Shown here piece by piece: positions 33,256-42,638 of a stretch of DNA of 64,000 nucleotides. Source of the DNA: Xanthobacter oligotrophicus (lineage in GTDB: Bacteria > Pseudomonadota > Alphaproteobacteria > Rhizobiales > Xanthobacteraceae); contig NZ_VTTL01000014.1 in the NCBI RefSeq assembly GCF_008364685.1, forward strand, positions 105,327-169,326, read 5' to 3'. How positions within the stretch are numbered: the stretch's first letter is position 1; each line of letters starts with the position of its first letter. A model generated the notes under the pieces. It was not told where the DNA came from. It worked only from the letters and a program-made list of their open reading frames with translations, and searched no databases. Both the position numbers and the translations under genes were made by a program.

Positions 33256-33780
33256 ATGTCCGCTCCGAAGGAGGCTAGCGAGGTTCCGCTTCTCGGCCAC
33301 AGCCGCGCCCTGCTGCGGCTGAGCGAGGTGTTCGCCTTGTCCGGCGGTGCGCTGTTCATCGCCATGGTCGGCTTGTCGATCGTCTCCATTGTCGGGCGCA
33401 AGCTCTGGAGCGCGCCGGTGAATGGCGACATCGAGCTGCTGCAGATGGGGACCGGCATCGCCGCCGCCGCCTTCTTCCCCTACTGCACCATGAAGAACGA
33501 GCATCTGCGGGTGGAGTTCTTCACCGAAGGCCTCTCGCCACGGCTGCGCGCCGGCCTCGACGCCCTCGCCAATGTCATGCTGGCAGCCGCCATGGCGTTG
33601 CTCGCCTGGCGCAGCGCCGTCCAGGCCCATGAACTTCACGAGGCCGGAGAAGTAACGGTGATGCGGAACATCGCCGTCTGGATCCCCGTGGCCTGCCTCG
33701 TTCCGTCCCTTGCCTTGACCGCCATCTGCAGCCTTGACCGCGCGGTCGACTGCCTCACCTCCCGGAGCGCTGCGTCATGA
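33256..33780 (+). CDS. TRAP transporter small permease (DctQ family)
   Basis: 174-residue small membrane subunit with four hydrophobic segments, 'ALFIAMVGLSIVSIVGRKLW', 'DIELLQMGTGIAAAAFFPYC', a third around residues 95-115 and a fourth near the C-terminus. AGGGAGG upstream of ATG 33256 is strong. It ends inside the start of the large permease (ATGA overlap), as is usual for DctQ-DctM pairs. Confidence 0.85.
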   Translation: MSAPKEASEVPLLGHSRALLRLSEVFALSGGALFIAMVGLSIVSIVGRKLWSAPVNGDIELLQMGTGIAAAAFFPYCTMKNEHLRVEFFTEGLSPRLRAGLDALANVMLAAAMALLAWRSAVQAHELHEAGEVTVMRNIAVWIPVACLVPSLALTAICSLDRAVDCLTSRSAAS

Positions 33781-35108
33781 GCGGCATCACCATCGGCCTT
33801 GCCGGGTTCGGCTTCATGCTGGTCCTCATGGCCCTGCGGATCCACATCGGCATCGCCATGTTCACCGCGGGCTCGGCCATCTATCTCGTGATGAACCAGG
33901 GCAATCTCAACGCCTGGCTGTTCACCCTGAACGACCTCGCCTATGCGCGCCTGTCCAACTACAATCTCTCGGTCATTCCCCTGTGCATGCTGATGGGCCA
34001 GTTCGCCACCCATGGCGGCCTGTCGCGCTCCCTGTTCCGTGCCGCAGGCTCGCTGATCGGCCACTGGCGCGGTGGACTTGCCATGTCGAGCTCGCTCGCC
34101 TGCATCGGCTTTGGCGCCATCAGCGGCTCATCGCTCGCCACCGCCGCCACCATGGGTCAGGTGGCGTTGCCCGAACTGTTGCAGAAGGGCTATTCCGGGC
34201 GCCTCGCCACCGCGACCCTCGCCGCTTCCGGAACCCTCGGCATCCTGGTGCCGCCCTCGGTGCCGCTGGTGGTCTATGCGGTGCTGACCCAGGAATCCAT
34301 CGGCAAGCTGTTCGCGGCGGCCGTCATTCCCGGCATCATCGCCCTGTGCGGCTACCTGCTGGTGATCCGCATCATCGTCTCCCGCGATCCCGACGCCGGT
34401 CCAGCCAGCGCCAAGGCCAGCTGGCGCGAGCGCATCGAGGCCCAGTTCCGGGTCCTGCCCGTGGTCGGCCTGTTCCTCGTCATCGTCGTCGGCATCTATG
34501 GCGGCTGGGCGAGCCCGACCGAGGCCACCTCCATCGGCGCCGCAGGCACCGGGCTGATCGCCCTCGTCACCGGCGGGCTGCGGCTGCCACAGCTGCTGAC
34601 CAGCATCTACCGCACCGCCATCGCCACCGCGATGATCTTCCTGGTGCTGCTCGGCGCGGACCTGCTCAACTCCGGGCTCGCCCTCTCCCAGCTTCCGGTG
34701 GAGCTTGCCGACTGGGTGAAGCATTCGGGCCTGCCGCCGCTGCTGGTGCTGGCCTGCATCCTCGGCATCTACATCCTGCTCGGATGCGTGATGGACTCGC
34801 TGGCGATGCTCTTCCTCACCGTCCCCATCTTCTATCCGGTGATCATGGGCCTCGACTTCTACGGCATGTCGGCGACCGACAAGTCGGTGTGGTTCGGCAT
34901 CCTGGTGCTGATGGTGGTGGAGATCGGCCTCGTCCATCCGCCGGTGGGCATGAACCTCTACATTATCAACAAGCTCGCCAAGGGGGTTCCCATGCGGGAG
35001 ACGGCCTTGGGCGTGATGCCCTTCCTCGCCTCCGACTTTGCCCGGATCGTGCTGCTGGTGCTGTTCCCCGCCATTCCGCTGTTCCTCGTGCGGTTGCCGC
35101 ACGCCTGA
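33777..35108 (+). CDS. TRAP transporter large permease (DctM family)
   Basis: 443-residue channel subunit with about 12 hydrophobic segments, in the inner membrane, driving uptake with the sodium or proton gradient. Family blocks: 'NYNLSVIPLCMLMGQFATHGG', 'GFGAISGSSLATAATMGQVALPEL' in outline, 'LAASGTLGILVPPSVPLVVYAVLT' in outline, and 'VEIGLVHPPVGMNLYIINKLA'. Coupled to the small permease by a four-base overlap; hpaG1 starts 18 bases after it. Confidence 0.9.
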   Translation: MSGITIGLAGFGFMLVLMALRIHIGIAMFTAGSAIYLVMNQGNLNAWLFTLNDLAYARLSNYNLSVIPLCMLMGQFATHGGLSRSLFRAAGSLIGHWRGGLAMSSSLACIGFGAISGSSLATAATMGQVALPELLQKGYSGRLATATLAASGTLGILVPPSVPLVVYAVLTQESIGKLFAAAVIPGIIALCGYLLVIRIIVSRDPDAGPASAKASWRERIEAQFRVLPVVGLFLVIVVGIYGGWASPTEATSIGAAGTGLIALVTGGLRLPQLLTSIYRTAIATAMIFLVLLGADLLNSGLALSQLPVELADWVKHSGLPPLLVLACILGIYILLGCVMDSLAMLFLTVPIFYPVIMGLDFYGMSATDKSVWFGILVLMVVEIGLVHPPVGMNLYIINKLAKGVPMRETALGVMPFLASDFARIVLLVLFPAIPLFLVRLPHA

Positions 35109-35126
35109 GGGCGCAGGAGAGACTTC

Positions 35127-35759
35127 ATGTATTACGGCGTCATCCTCAACGACACCGCCTCGCTCGAAAGGATCGGACCGCTCGACGCGGCCCCCTACAA
35201 GGGCGCGCCGAAGGCCCCGGTGCTCTACATCAAGCCCGCCAATACCGTTGCAGCCGACGGCAGCGCCGTGCGGCTGCCGGCGGGCGAGACCGCGGCGGAG
35301 GTGGGGGCGAGCGTCGGCATCGTCATCGGCGCGCCGGCGGCGCGGCTCGACGCGGCCGAGGCCCTGAAGGTGGTCGCCGGCTACGTGCTGGTGGCCGACC
35401 TCAGCCTGCCCCATGCCAGCTACTACCGGCCTGCCATCCGCGAGAAATGCTTCGACGGCGCGCTGCCGGTAGCCTCCCGCGTGGTGCCGGTGGCGGAGGC
35501 GGGCGATCCCGCGGCCTTCGTGCTCAGGACCTTCATCGACGACGCTCCGGTCGGCGTGCGCAAACTCTCCGACCTGATCCGCGACGTTCCCCGCCTGCTG
35601 GCCGACGTAACGGAATTCATGACGCTCCACACCGGCGATGTCCTCCTGACGGGGGTCGAATATCTCGCGCCCACGGCCGGCCTCGGCCAGCACGTGCGCA
35701 TCGAGGGTGGCGTGCTCGGCACCCTCGGCTTCACCCTGGCGCAGGAGACGGCGCAATGA
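35127..35759 (+). CDS. hpaG1: Fumarylacetoacetate hydrolase-family protein, homoprotocatechuate pathway (HpaG1-like)
   Basis: 210-residue FAH-fold protein corresponding to one half of HpaG, the decarboxylase/isomerase of 5-oxo-pent-3-ene-1,2,5-tricarboxylate. The pathway product is 2-hydroxyhepta-2,4-diene-1,7-dioate. Family markers are 'YKGAPKAPVLYIKPANTV', 'GASVGIVIGAPAARLDAAEAL', 'VVAGYVLVADLSLPHASYYRP' and 'TGDVLLTGVEYLAPTAG'. In E. coli both halves are one fused protein; here they are separate genes sharing four bases. The acidic metal-ligand block is weaker in this half than in its partner, as in other HpaG1 proteins. Confidence 0.82.
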   Translation: MYYGVILNDTASLERIGPLDAAPYKGAPKAPVLYIKPANTVAADGSAVRLPAGETAAEVGASVGIVIGAPAARLDAAEALKVVAGYVLVADLSLPHASYYRPAIREKCFDGALPVASRVVPVAEAGDPAAFVLRTFIDDAPVGVRKLSDLIRDVPRLLADVTEFMTLHTGDVLLTGVEYLAPTAGLGQHVRIEGGVLGTLGFTLAQETAQ

Positions 35760-36532
35760 AGCGGGCCCGCATCGCCTGGCAGGGCGCCATCCACGACGCC
35801 GCCCCTCACGGTGCCGACGCACTGCGCCTCGCCGACGGCCGCATCGTCGCGCAGGATCAGGTGGTCTGGCTGCCGCCGGTGGCGCCGCGCACGGTGTTCG
35901 CCCTCGGCCTCAATTATGCCGACCACGCCCGGGAGCTGGCCTTCAAGGCGCCGGAGGCGCCGCTGGTGTTCCTGAAGGGCCCCAACGCCTTCACCGGGCA
36001 CTGCAGCTTCAGCCGCCGCCCGGCGGACGTGGCCTACATGCATTACGAGTGCGAGCTGGCGGTGGTGATCGGCAAGGCCGGCACCCGCATCGCCAAGGAC
36101 GACGCCTACGCCCATGTGGCCGGCTACACGGTGGCCAACGACTATGCCATCCGCGACTATCTGGAGAACTGGTATCGGCCAAACCTGCGGGTGAAGAACC
36201 GCGATGGGCTGACCCCGCTCGGCCCGTTCCTGGTGGACGCCGCGGACGTGCCCGATCCGCACGCCCTGCGCCTCACCACCCGCGTGAACGGCGTCACCAC
36301 CCAGGAGGGCACGACGGCGGACATGATCTTCAACGTGCCGACGCTCATCGCCTACCTGTCCTCGTTCATGACGCTTTCGCCGGGCGACGTGATCCTCACC
36401 GGCACACCGGAGGGCCTCGCCGACGTCAGGCCCGGCGACCGGGTCGAGACTGAGATCGAGGGCATCGGCTGCCTCGTCAACACCATCATCGATGACGCTG
36501 ACTGGTCCGCCGGCAGCGCCCAGGGAGCGTGA
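35756..36532 (+). CDS. hpaG2: Fumarylacetoacetate hydrolase-family protein, homoprotocatechuate pathway (HpaG2-like)
   Basis: 258-residue FAH-fold enzyme, the second half of the HpaG decarboxylase/isomerase. Metal-ligand region 'HYECELAVVIGKAGTRIAK', lid and active-site stretch 'VANDYAIRDYLENWYRPNLR' and 'VKNRDGLTPLGPFLV', and 'LSPGDVILTGTPEGLADVRPG' in outline are all present. ATG 35756 overlaps the HpaG1-like stop (ATGA). The open frame continues far upstream over the TRAP genes, but that part is antisense-like noise in a high-G+C region. Followed after four bases by hpaE. Confidence 0.87.
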   Translation: MKRARIAWQGAIHDAAPHGADALRLADGRIVAQDQVVWLPPVAPRTVFALGLNYADHARELAFKAPEAPLVFLKGPNAFTGHCSFSRRPADVAYMHYECELAVVIGKAGTRIAKDDAYAHVAGYTVANDYAIRDYLENWYRPNLRVKNRDGLTPLGPFLVDAADVPDPHALRLTTRVNGVTTQEGTTADMIFNVPTLIAYLSSFMTLSPGDVILTGTPEGLADVRPGDRVETEIEGIGCLVNTIIDDADWSAGSAQGA

Positions 36533-36536
36533 AGCC

Positions 36537-37997
36537 ATGAACACGGTGCAGCATCTCATCGGCGGCCGCGATGTCGCCAGCGCCGCCACCTTCGAGACCA
36601 TCAACCCGGCCACCGGGCAGGTTCTCGCCGAGGTAGCGAGCGGCGGGCAGGCCGAGGTGGACGCCGCGGTCGCGGCCGCGAAGGCCGCCTTCCCCGGCTG
36701 GGCGGCGACGCCGGTGAAGGAACGCGCCCGCCTGCTGCGCCGCCTCGGCGACCTCATCGCCGCCCATGTGCCGGAGATCTCCGAGCTGGAGACGCGGGAT
36801 TGCGGGCAGGTGATCGGCCAGACCAGGAAGGCGCTGATCCCGCGTGCCGCGGACAATTTCTATTATTTCTCCGAGTTCATCCAGCACCAGCACGGCGAGA
36901 CCTACGATTCCGATACCGGCCACCTCAACTATACCCTGTGGCAGCCGGTGGGGGTGGTCGCCCTCATCTCGCCGTGGAACGTGCCGTTCATGACGGCAAC
37001 CTGGAAGACCGCGCCGTGCCTCGCCTTCGGCAACACGGCGGTGATGAAGATGTCGGAGCTCTCCCCGCTCACTGCGAACTATCTCGGCAAGCTGGTGCTG
37101 GAAGCCGGCATCCCGCCGGGCGTGTTCAACCTGGTGCACGGCTACGGCCATAGCGCCGGTGAGGCCCTGGTGAGCCACAAGGACGTTCGTGCCATCTCCT
37201 TCACCGGCTCCACCGCCACCGGCGACCGCATCGTGCGTTCCGCGGGGCTCAAGAAGTTCTCCATGGAGCTGGGCGGAAAGTCGCCCTTCGTCATCTTCGA
37301 CGACGCCGACTACGACCGCGCGCTCGATGCGGCGCTTTTCATGATCTTCTCCAACAACGGCGAGCGCTGCACCGCGGGCAGCCGGATCCTGGTGCAGAAG
37401 ACCATCTACGAGCGCTTCGTCGCCGACTTCACGGCCCGCGCGGCCCGCCTGAAGGTGGGCGATCCACTCGATCCCGAAACCATCATCGGGCCGATGATCT
37501 CGCCTGCCCACCGCGAGAAGGTGTTGCGCTATATCGGCATCGGCCAGGAAGAGGGCGCGCGCCTCGTGCTCGGCGGCGGCACCCCGCAGGTTGCGGCCCA
37601 TCTTGCCGGCGGCAACTGGGTGGAGCCCACGGTGTTCGCCGACGTCGACAACAAGATGAAGATCGCCCAGGACGAGATCTTCGGCCCGGTGCCGTGCCTC
37701 ATCCCCTTCGCCACCGAGGAGGAGGCCATCTCCATCGCCAACGACACCGCCTACGGCCTGTCCTCGTATCTATGGACCGAAAATACCGGACGCGTGCTGC
37801 GCATGGCCAAGGCGATCGAGGCCGGCATGACTTTCGTGAACAGCCAGAACGTCCGCGACCTGCGCCAGCCGTTCGGCGGCACCAAGGGCTCAGGCGTCGG
37901 CCGCGAGGGCAACCACTACAGCTACGAGGTATTCTGCGAGCCGAAGAACGTGGCCGTCTCCTACGGCAGCCACCCGATCCCGCGTTGGGGCTCCTGA
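36537..37997 (+). CDS. hpaE: 5-carboxymethyl-2-hydroxymuconate semialdehyde dehydrogenase
   Basis: 486-residue NAD-dependent aldehyde dehydrogenase that oxidises the ring-cleavage semialdehyde of homoprotocatechuate. The Rossmann/NAD region 'ISPWNVPFMTATWKTAPCLA', 'FTGSTATGDRIVRSAG', the catalytic Glu in 'MELGGKSPFVIFDDAD' and the catalytic Cys in 'NNGERCTAGSRILVQ' are intact. The C-terminus 'SYEVFCEPKNVAVSYG' is typical of HpaE. ATG 36537 is preceded by GGGAGCG. It sits between hpaG2 and hpaD. Confidence 0.92.
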   Translation: MNTVQHLIGGRDVASAATFETINPATGQVLAEVASGGQAEVDAAVAAAKAAFPGWAATPVKERARLLRRLGDLIAAHVPEISELETRDCGQVIGQTRKALIPRAADNFYYFSEFIQHQHGETYDSDTGHLNYTLWQPVGVVALISPWNVPFMTATWKTAPCLAFGNTAVMKMSELSPLTANYLGKLVLEAGIPPGVFNLVHGYGHSAGEALVSHKDVRAISFTGSTATGDRIVRSAGLKKFSMELGGKSPFVIFDDADYDRALDAALFMIFSNNGERCTAGSRILVQKTIYERFVADFTARAARLKVGDPLDPETIIGPMISPAHREKVLRYIGIGQEEGARLVLGGGTPQVAAHLAGGNWVEPTVFADVDNKMKIAQDEIFGPVPCLIPFATEEEAISIANDTAYGLSSYLWTENTGRVLRMAKAIEAGMTFVNSQNVRDLRQPFGGTKGSGVGREGNHYSYEVFCEPKNVAVSYGSHPIPRWGS

Positions 37998-38111
37998 GGC
38001 CGGCCGGACCCGGCGGCCTTGAGTCCCTTACCCCAGAGCACGTTGTGCCGCGCGTGACCACAAGACCCCCTGCCAGTTCTTGGCAGGCCAACACAAGAAG
38101 AGGAAAAATCC

Positions 38112-38960
38112 ATGGGCAAACTCGCACTCGCCGCCAAGATCACCCACGTGCCGTCCATGTACCTGTCGGAGATGGACGGGCCGCACAAGGACTGCCGGAA
38201 ATCTGCCATCGACGGCCATGTCGAGATCGGCCGGCGCTGCCGCGCGCTGGGGGTGGACACCATCGTGGTGTTCGATACCCACTGGCTGGTGAATTCCGGC
38301 TATCACGTGAATTGCGCGCCGCATTTCGAGGGTGTCTACACCAGCAACGAGCTGCCGCACTTCATCCGGAACATGCCGTATGCCTATCCGGGCAATCCGG
38401 AGCTCGGCAAGATCCTCGCGGAAGGAGCCACCGCCGGAGGGGTGTTCACCCGGGCCCATGACGCCACCACGCTCGCGCTGGAATACGGCACGCTGGTGCC
38501 CATGCGCTACATGAACGCGGACCAGCACTTCAAGGTGGTCTCGGTGTCGGCGCTCTGCACGGTGCACAACCTCGCCGATTCCGCCAAGCTCGGCGCCGCC
38601 ATGCGCAAGGCGGTGGAGGAGAATTACGACGGCTCCGTCGCGTTCCTGGCCTCCGGCTCCCTGTCCCACCGCTTTGCCCAGAACGGCGTCGCCGAAGAGT
38701 TCATGCACAAGATGTGGAGCCCGTTCCTGGAGGCCACCGACCACGAGGTGGTGGGCATGTGGGAGCGCGGCGAGTGGGCGACTTTCTGCGGGATGCTTCC
38801 CGAATATGCCGACAAGTGCCACGGCGAGGGCTTCATGCACGACACGGCCATGCTGCTCGGCGCCCTCGGCTGGGATGCCTACAAGGGCAAGGTGGAAGTG
38901 GTGACGCCCTTCTTCCCCTCCTCCGGCACTGGCCAGATCAACGCCATCTTCCCGGTCTGA
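38112..38960 (+). CDS. hpaD: 3,4-dihydroxyphenylacetate (homoprotocatechuate) 2,3-dioxygenase
   Basis: 282-residue extradiol ring-cleavage dioxygenase of the LigB-like class III type, the step that opens the aromatic ring using Fe(II) and O2. The metal His in 'AKITHVPSMYLSEMDGP', 'VVFDTHWLVNSGYHVN' and 'ASGSLSHRFAQNG' are in the expected places. An AAGAGGAAA site precedes ATG 38112. The 114-base gap after hpaE is the widest between enzyme genes of the pathway. It confirms that the cluster handles homoprotocatechuate rather than protocatechuate. Confidence 0.92.
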   Translation: MGKLALAAKITHVPSMYLSEMDGPHKDCRKSAIDGHVEIGRRCRALGVDTIVVFDTHWLVNSGYHVNCAPHFEGVYTSNELPHFIRNMPYAYPGNPELGKILAEGATAGGVFTRAHDATTLALEYGTLVPMRYMNADQHFKVVSVSALCTVHNLADSAKLGAAMRKAVEENYDGSVAFLASGSLSHRFAQNGVAEEFMHKMWSPFLEATDHEVVGMWERGEWATFCGMLPEYADKCHGEGFMHDTAMLLGALGWDAYKGKVEVVTPFFPSSGTGQINAIFPV

Positions 38961-39007
38961 GCAGCACCACTGCCGCCCGCTCCGAGCCAACCCGCGAGAG
39001 CCGCCCG

Positions 39008-39394
39008 ATGCCTCATCTCATCTTCGAATATACTGCCAACCTGCGCGCGGAAGGCGACATCGCCGGCCTGCTGCGCAAGGCCAATGCGGTGATGATCGCG
39101 CAAGGCGTCTACCCCATCGGGGGCATCCGCTCGCGCGCCATCGAGCTTGCCGACTATTGCGTCGCCGACGGCACCGCCGACGACGCCTTCGTACACGCCA
39201 GCGTCAAGATCGGCGCCGGTCGCACCGCCGAGCAGCGCCAGAAGACCGGCGACGACCTTTTCGCGATGATGAAGGCGCACTTCGCCGAGATCTTTGGCCG
39301 GCGCGGCCTCGCCTTGTCGCTGGAACTCGAGGAATTCTCCGAAGCCGGCACCTGGAAGCTCAACAACATTCATGCCCGATATCGCGTGGCGTGA
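39008..39394 (+). CDS. hpaF: 5-carboxymethyl-2-hydroxymuconate delta-isomerase
   Basis: 128-residue trimeric tautomerase-fold isomerase. The catalytic Pro follows the initiator Met (M-P-H-L-I-F-E-Y). '[20 protein letters not shown]' and the C-terminal '[18 protein letters not shown]' are characteristic of HpaF. ATG 39008 is the only start that exposes Pro1. It is 47 bases after hpaD and just before hpaH. Confidence 0.9.
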   Translation: MPHLIFEYTANLRAEGDIAGLLRKANAVMIAQGVYPIGGIRSRAIELADYCVADGTADDAFVHASVKIGAGRTAEQRQKTGDDLFAMMKAHFAEIFGRRGLALSLELEEFSEAGTWKLNNIHARYRVA

Positions 39395-39416
39395 CCTCGC
39401 ACCGGAACTCACTGCC

Positions 39417-40220
39417 ATGCTGCGACCCGACGACATCACCGCCATCGCCCAGCGCCTGCACCAGGCGGAGAAGACCCGCGAGCAGGTGCGCGCGCCGTCC
39501 CTCGATCACCCGCAGATCACCATCGCCGATGCCTATGAAGTGCAACGGGAAGGCATCCGCCTGAAGCTGTCCGAAGGGCGGAGCGTGAAGGGGCACAAGA
39601 TCGGCCTCACCTCCCGCGCCATGCAGCAGTCGTCGCAGATCAGCGAGCCGGATTACGGCACGCTGCTCGACGACATGTTCTACGGTGAGGGCGCCGACAT
39701 CCCGCTTGCCCGCTTCATCGCGCCAATGGTGGAGGTGGAGCTGGCGTTCATCCTCAAGGACCGCCTCGAAGGCGAGGACGTGACCGTGTTCGACGTGCTC
39801 TCGGCGACGGACTATGTGATCCCGGCCATCGAGATCATCGATGCCCGCTGCCACCGCGTGGATCCCGAGACCAAGCGGCCACGCAAGGTGATGGACACCA
39901 TCTCCGACAATGCGGCCAACGCCGGCATCGTCATGGGCGGGCGCGCCATCAAGCCCATGGATACCGATCTGCGCTGGGTCTCCGCGCTGCTCTACCGCAA
40001 CAGCGTCATCGAGGAGACCGGGGTCGCCGCCGGCGTGCTCAACCATCCCGCCAACGGCATCGTCTGGCTGGCCCGGAAGTTCGCGCCCCACGGCGTCGCG
40101 CTGGAGGCCGGGCAAGTGATCCTCGCCGGCTCCTTCACCCGGCCGGTGGCAGTGCGCGCGGGCGACACCTTCCACGTGGACTACGGCCCGCTCGGGTCCA
40201 TCGCCTGCCGCTTCAGCTGA
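39417..40220 (+). CDS. hpaH: 2-oxo-hept-3-ene-1,7-dioate hydratase
   Basis: 267-residue metal-dependent hydratase that adds water to 2-oxo-hept-3-ene-1,7-dioate to give 2,4-dihydroxyhept-2-enedioate. Hallmarks: '[18 protein letters not shown]', '[23 protein letters not shown]' in outline, '[16 protein letters not shown]' with the metal-binding Glu residues, and '[20 protein letters not shown]'. ATG 39417 gives the normal family length; ATG 39372 inside the hpaF end is the alternative. Confidence 0.9.
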   Translation: MLRPDDITAIAQRLHQAEKTREQVRAPSLDHPQITIADAYEVQREGIRLKLSEGRSVKGHKIGLTSRAMQQSSQISEPDYGTLLDDMFYGEGADIPLARFIAPMVEVELAFILKDRLEGEDVTVFDVLSATDYVIPAIEIIDARCHRVDPETKRPRKVMDTISDNAANAGIVMGGRAIKPMDTDLRWVSALLYRNSVIEETGVAAGVLNHPANGIVWLARKFAPHGVALEAGQVILAGSFTRPVAVRAGDTFHVDYGPLGSIACRFS

Positions 40221-40229
40221 GGACGCACC

Positions 40230-41042
40230 ATGAAATTGCACAGGAACACCTTCAAGCAGGCTTTGCTTGCGCCAGCGGGAGCTGAGGTGAAGCCGCAATT
40301 CGGCCTGTTCCTCGGCCTCGCCCACGCGATCAGCGCCGAGATCGTGGCCGATGCCGGCTTCGACTGGCTGCTGATCGACAACGAGCACGGCCCCAACGAC
40401 CTCGCCACCACGCTGGCCCAGCTCCAGGCCCTCGCCGCCTATCCGGTGGCGCCCGTGGTGCGTACCGCCAACCACGATCCGGCCGCCATCAAGAAGCTCC
40501 TCGATATCGGCGTGCAGAGCTTCCTCGTGCCCATGGTGGAAACCGGGGAACAGGCCAGGGCGCTGGTCCGCGCCACCCGCTATCCGCCGGCCGGCATCCG
40601 CGGCGTCGGCACCGCGCTCGCCCGCGCCGCCCACTGGAACGGCGTGACCGATTACTTCGCCGAGGCCGACGGCGAGATCTGCCTGACCCTGCAGGTGGAG
40701 AGCCGCGCCGGCCTCGACGCCATCGAGGACATAGCCGCGGTGGAGGGGGTCGACGGCATCTTCGTCGGCCCCTCCGACCTGGCCGCCTCCCTCGGCCATC
40801 TCGGCCGGCCGGGCCATCCCGACGTGGTGGCGACGGTGGGCGATGCCCTCGCGCGCATCGCCGCCACCGGCAAGGCGGCGGGGGTGTTCGCCACCGATCC
40901 GGAGGCGGCGCGGGCCTATTGCGCCAAGGGAGCGCGCTTCGCTGCCGTGGGCGTGGACACCCTGCTCCTGCGCAATGCCGCGGTGCGCCTCGCCCAGTCC
41001 TTCAACGACACCACCCGCGCCGTCGCCGGCGCCGCCTATTGA
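40230..41042 (+). CDS. hpaI: 4-hydroxy-2-oxoheptanedioate aldolase
   Basis: 270-residue class II (metal-dependent) aldolase of the HpcH/HpaI family. It splits 4-hydroxy-2-oxoheptanedioate into pyruvate and succinate semialdehyde. 'LFLGLAHAISAEIVADAGFDWLLIDNEHGP' in outline, 'VQSFLVPMVETGEQARALV', 'GIRGVGTALARAAHW' and 'VDGIFVGPSDLAASLGH' contain the base His, the substrate Arg and the metal Glu/Asp. It begins nine bases after hpaH, and its product is taken on by the dehydrogenase encoded next. Confidence 0.92.
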   Translation: MKLHRNTFKQALLAPAGAEVKPQFGLFLGLAHAISAEIVADAGFDWLLIDNEHGPNDLATTLAQLQALAAYPVAPVVRTANHDPAAIKKLLDIGVQSFLVPMVETGEQARALVRATRYPPAGIRGVGTALARAAHWNGVTDYFAEADGEICLTLQVESRAGLDAIEDIAAVEGVDGIFVGPSDLAASLGHLGRPGHPDVVATVGDALARIAATGKAAGVFATDPEAARAYCAKGARFAAVGVDTLLLRNAAVRLAQSFNDTTRAVAGAAY

Positions 41043-41083
41043 ACGCTCCGGGCCCGTCACGCCCGGCCGCAGTGAAAGGCCCG

Positions 41084-42535
41084 ATGATGTTTCAGCTCAC
41101 CACCGCCTCCCTGCTGCGCGAGGCCTGCTTCATCGACGGCACCTGGGTCGCCGCCGATGACGGCCGCACGCTTGCCGTGGCGGATCCGGCCACCGGGGTA
41201 GCCATCGCCCGGGTGCCCCTGTGCGGCGCTGCGGAGACCGCGCGCGCCATCGCCGCGGCGGACCGCGCCCTCGACCCGTGGCGGGCCACCTCCGCCGCCG
41301 AGCGCAGCCTGATCCTGAAGCGCTGGTTCGAGCTGATGATGGCGCACCAGGAGGACCTCGCCCGCCTGCTCACCGCAGAGCAGGGCAAGCCGCTGGCGGA
41401 GGCACGCGGCGAGATCGCCTATGCCGCCTCCTTCCTGGAATGGTTCGCCGAGGAGGGCAAGCGCGTCTGCGGCGAGGTCATCCCCTCGCCCTTCCCGGCC
41501 ACCCGCATCGTGGTGACCAGGGAGCCGGTGGGCGTATGCGCGGCGATTACGCCCTGGAACTTCCCGGCGGCCATGATCACCCGCAAGGTGGGACCCGCTT
41601 TGGCCGCCGGCTGCACCATGGTGCTGAAGCCGGCCGAGCAGACCCCGCTTTCCGCCCTGGCCCTGGCCGCGTTGGCGGAACAGGCGGGGGTGCCGGCGGG
41701 TGTCTTCAACGTGGTCACCGGCGATCCTGTTGCCATCGGCGGCGCCCTCACGTCCAGCCCGGTGGTGCGCAAGCTCACCTTCACCGGCTCTACCGAGATC
41801 GGCCGCCTGCTGATGCGCCAATGCGCGCCGACCATCAAGAAGCTCTCGCTGGAACTGGGCGGCAACGCCCCCTTCATCGTGTTCGACGATGCCGACCTCG
41901 ACGCCGCCGTCGCCGGTGCCATCATCTCCAAATATCGCAATGCCGGGCAGACCTGCGTGTGCACCAACCGCATCCTGGTGCAGGACGCCGTCTATGGAGC
42001 ATTCGCCGAAAAGCTCGCCCGCGCGGTCGCCGACCTCACCATGGGCAACGGCTTCGAGGAGGGTGTGACCCAGGGGCCGCTGATCGACGGGGAGGCCGTG
42101 GCGAAGGTCAAGGAACTGGTGGCCGACGCCGTCGCGCACGGGGCGAAGGTGGCGGTTGGCGGCGAGGCGCCCGGCGGCAACTGGTATGCGCCATCCATCC
42201 TGCTTGACGTGACGCCGCAGATGCGCCTCGCCCGCGAGGAGATCTTCGGCCCGGTGGCGCCGCTGTTGCGCTTTGCCGACGAGGATGAGGCCATCCGCAT
42301 CGCCAATGACACCGAATACGGCCTTGCCGCCTATTTCTACGCCCGCGACATAGGGCGGGTGTGGCGGGTCTCGTCCCGGCTGGACTACGGCATGGTCGGC
42401 ATCAACACCGGGGTGATCTCGACATCGGTTGCGCCCTTCGGCGGCGTCAAGCAGTCCGGCCTCGGCCGAGAGGGATCGAGCCACGGCATCGAGGAGTATC
42501 TGGAGATCAAATATCTTGCCATGGGCGGCATCTAG
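41084..42535 (+). CDS. gabD: NAD(P)-dependent succinate-semialdehyde dehydrogenase
   Basis: 483-residue aldehyde dehydrogenase of the GabD type, oxidising succinate semialdehyde from the HpaI reaction to succinate for the TCA cycle. Motifs are 'ITPWNFPAAMITRKVGPALA', 'FTGSTEIGRLLM', the catalytic Glu in 'LELGGNAPFIVFDDADLDA' and the catalytic Cys in 'NAGQTCVCTNRILVQ', whose two Cys flanking Val are typical of GabD. Start ATG 41084 or 41087. Its TAG stop (42533-42535) is formed by the left CTAG of the adjacent repeat. It is the last gene of the hpa run. Confidence 0.9.
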   Translation: MMFQLTTASLLREACFIDGTWVAADDGRTLAVADPATGVAIARVPLCGAAETARAIAAADRALDPWRATSAAERSLILKRWFELMMAHQEDLARLLTAEQGKPLAEARGEIAYAASFLEWFAEEGKRVCGEVIPSPFPATRIVVTREPVGVCAAITPWNFPAAMITRKVGPALAAGCTMVLKPAEQTPLSALALAALAEQAGVPAGVFNVVTGDPVAIGGALTSSPVVRKLTFTGSTEIGRLLMRQCAPTIKKLSLELGGNAPFIVFDDADLDAAVAGAIISKYRNAGQTCVCTNRILVQDAVYGAFAEKLARAVADLTMGNGFEEGVTQGPLIDGEAVAKVKELVADAVAHGAKVAVGGEAPGGNWYAPSILLDVTPQMRLAREEIFGPVAPLLRFADEDEAIRIANDTEYGLAAYFYARDIGRVWRVSSRLDYGMVGINTGVISTSVAPFGGVKQSGLGREGSSHGIEEYLEIKYLAMGGI

Positions 42536-42638
42536 AGTGTTTTCGAGCGAAATGGATACCGGTTCGCATGAAGAAACCGCGTCAACACAAGAAGCGAGAT
42601 CGATTGCGGTGAGCCAAGGCGAGCGGAAAACGCTCTAG
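42532..42638. repeat. Double-palindrome intergenic repeat, subfamily A copy 2 (107 bp)
   Basis: Exactly 107 bases, both ends CTAG. Palindrome 1 runs from GTGTTTTCGAGCGAA to TTCGCATGAAGAAACCGC with partial pairing. After GTCAACACAAG, palindrome 2 ends GGAAAACGCTCTAG, the inverse of the left-end sequence. The left CTAG gives gabD its stop codon. Confidence 0.85.

Noticed and set aside
33734..35755. Long open frame upstream and in phase with hpaG2
   Set aside because: It lies out of frame over the DctM gene, which has clear family motifs; the real hpaG2 start is ATG 35756.
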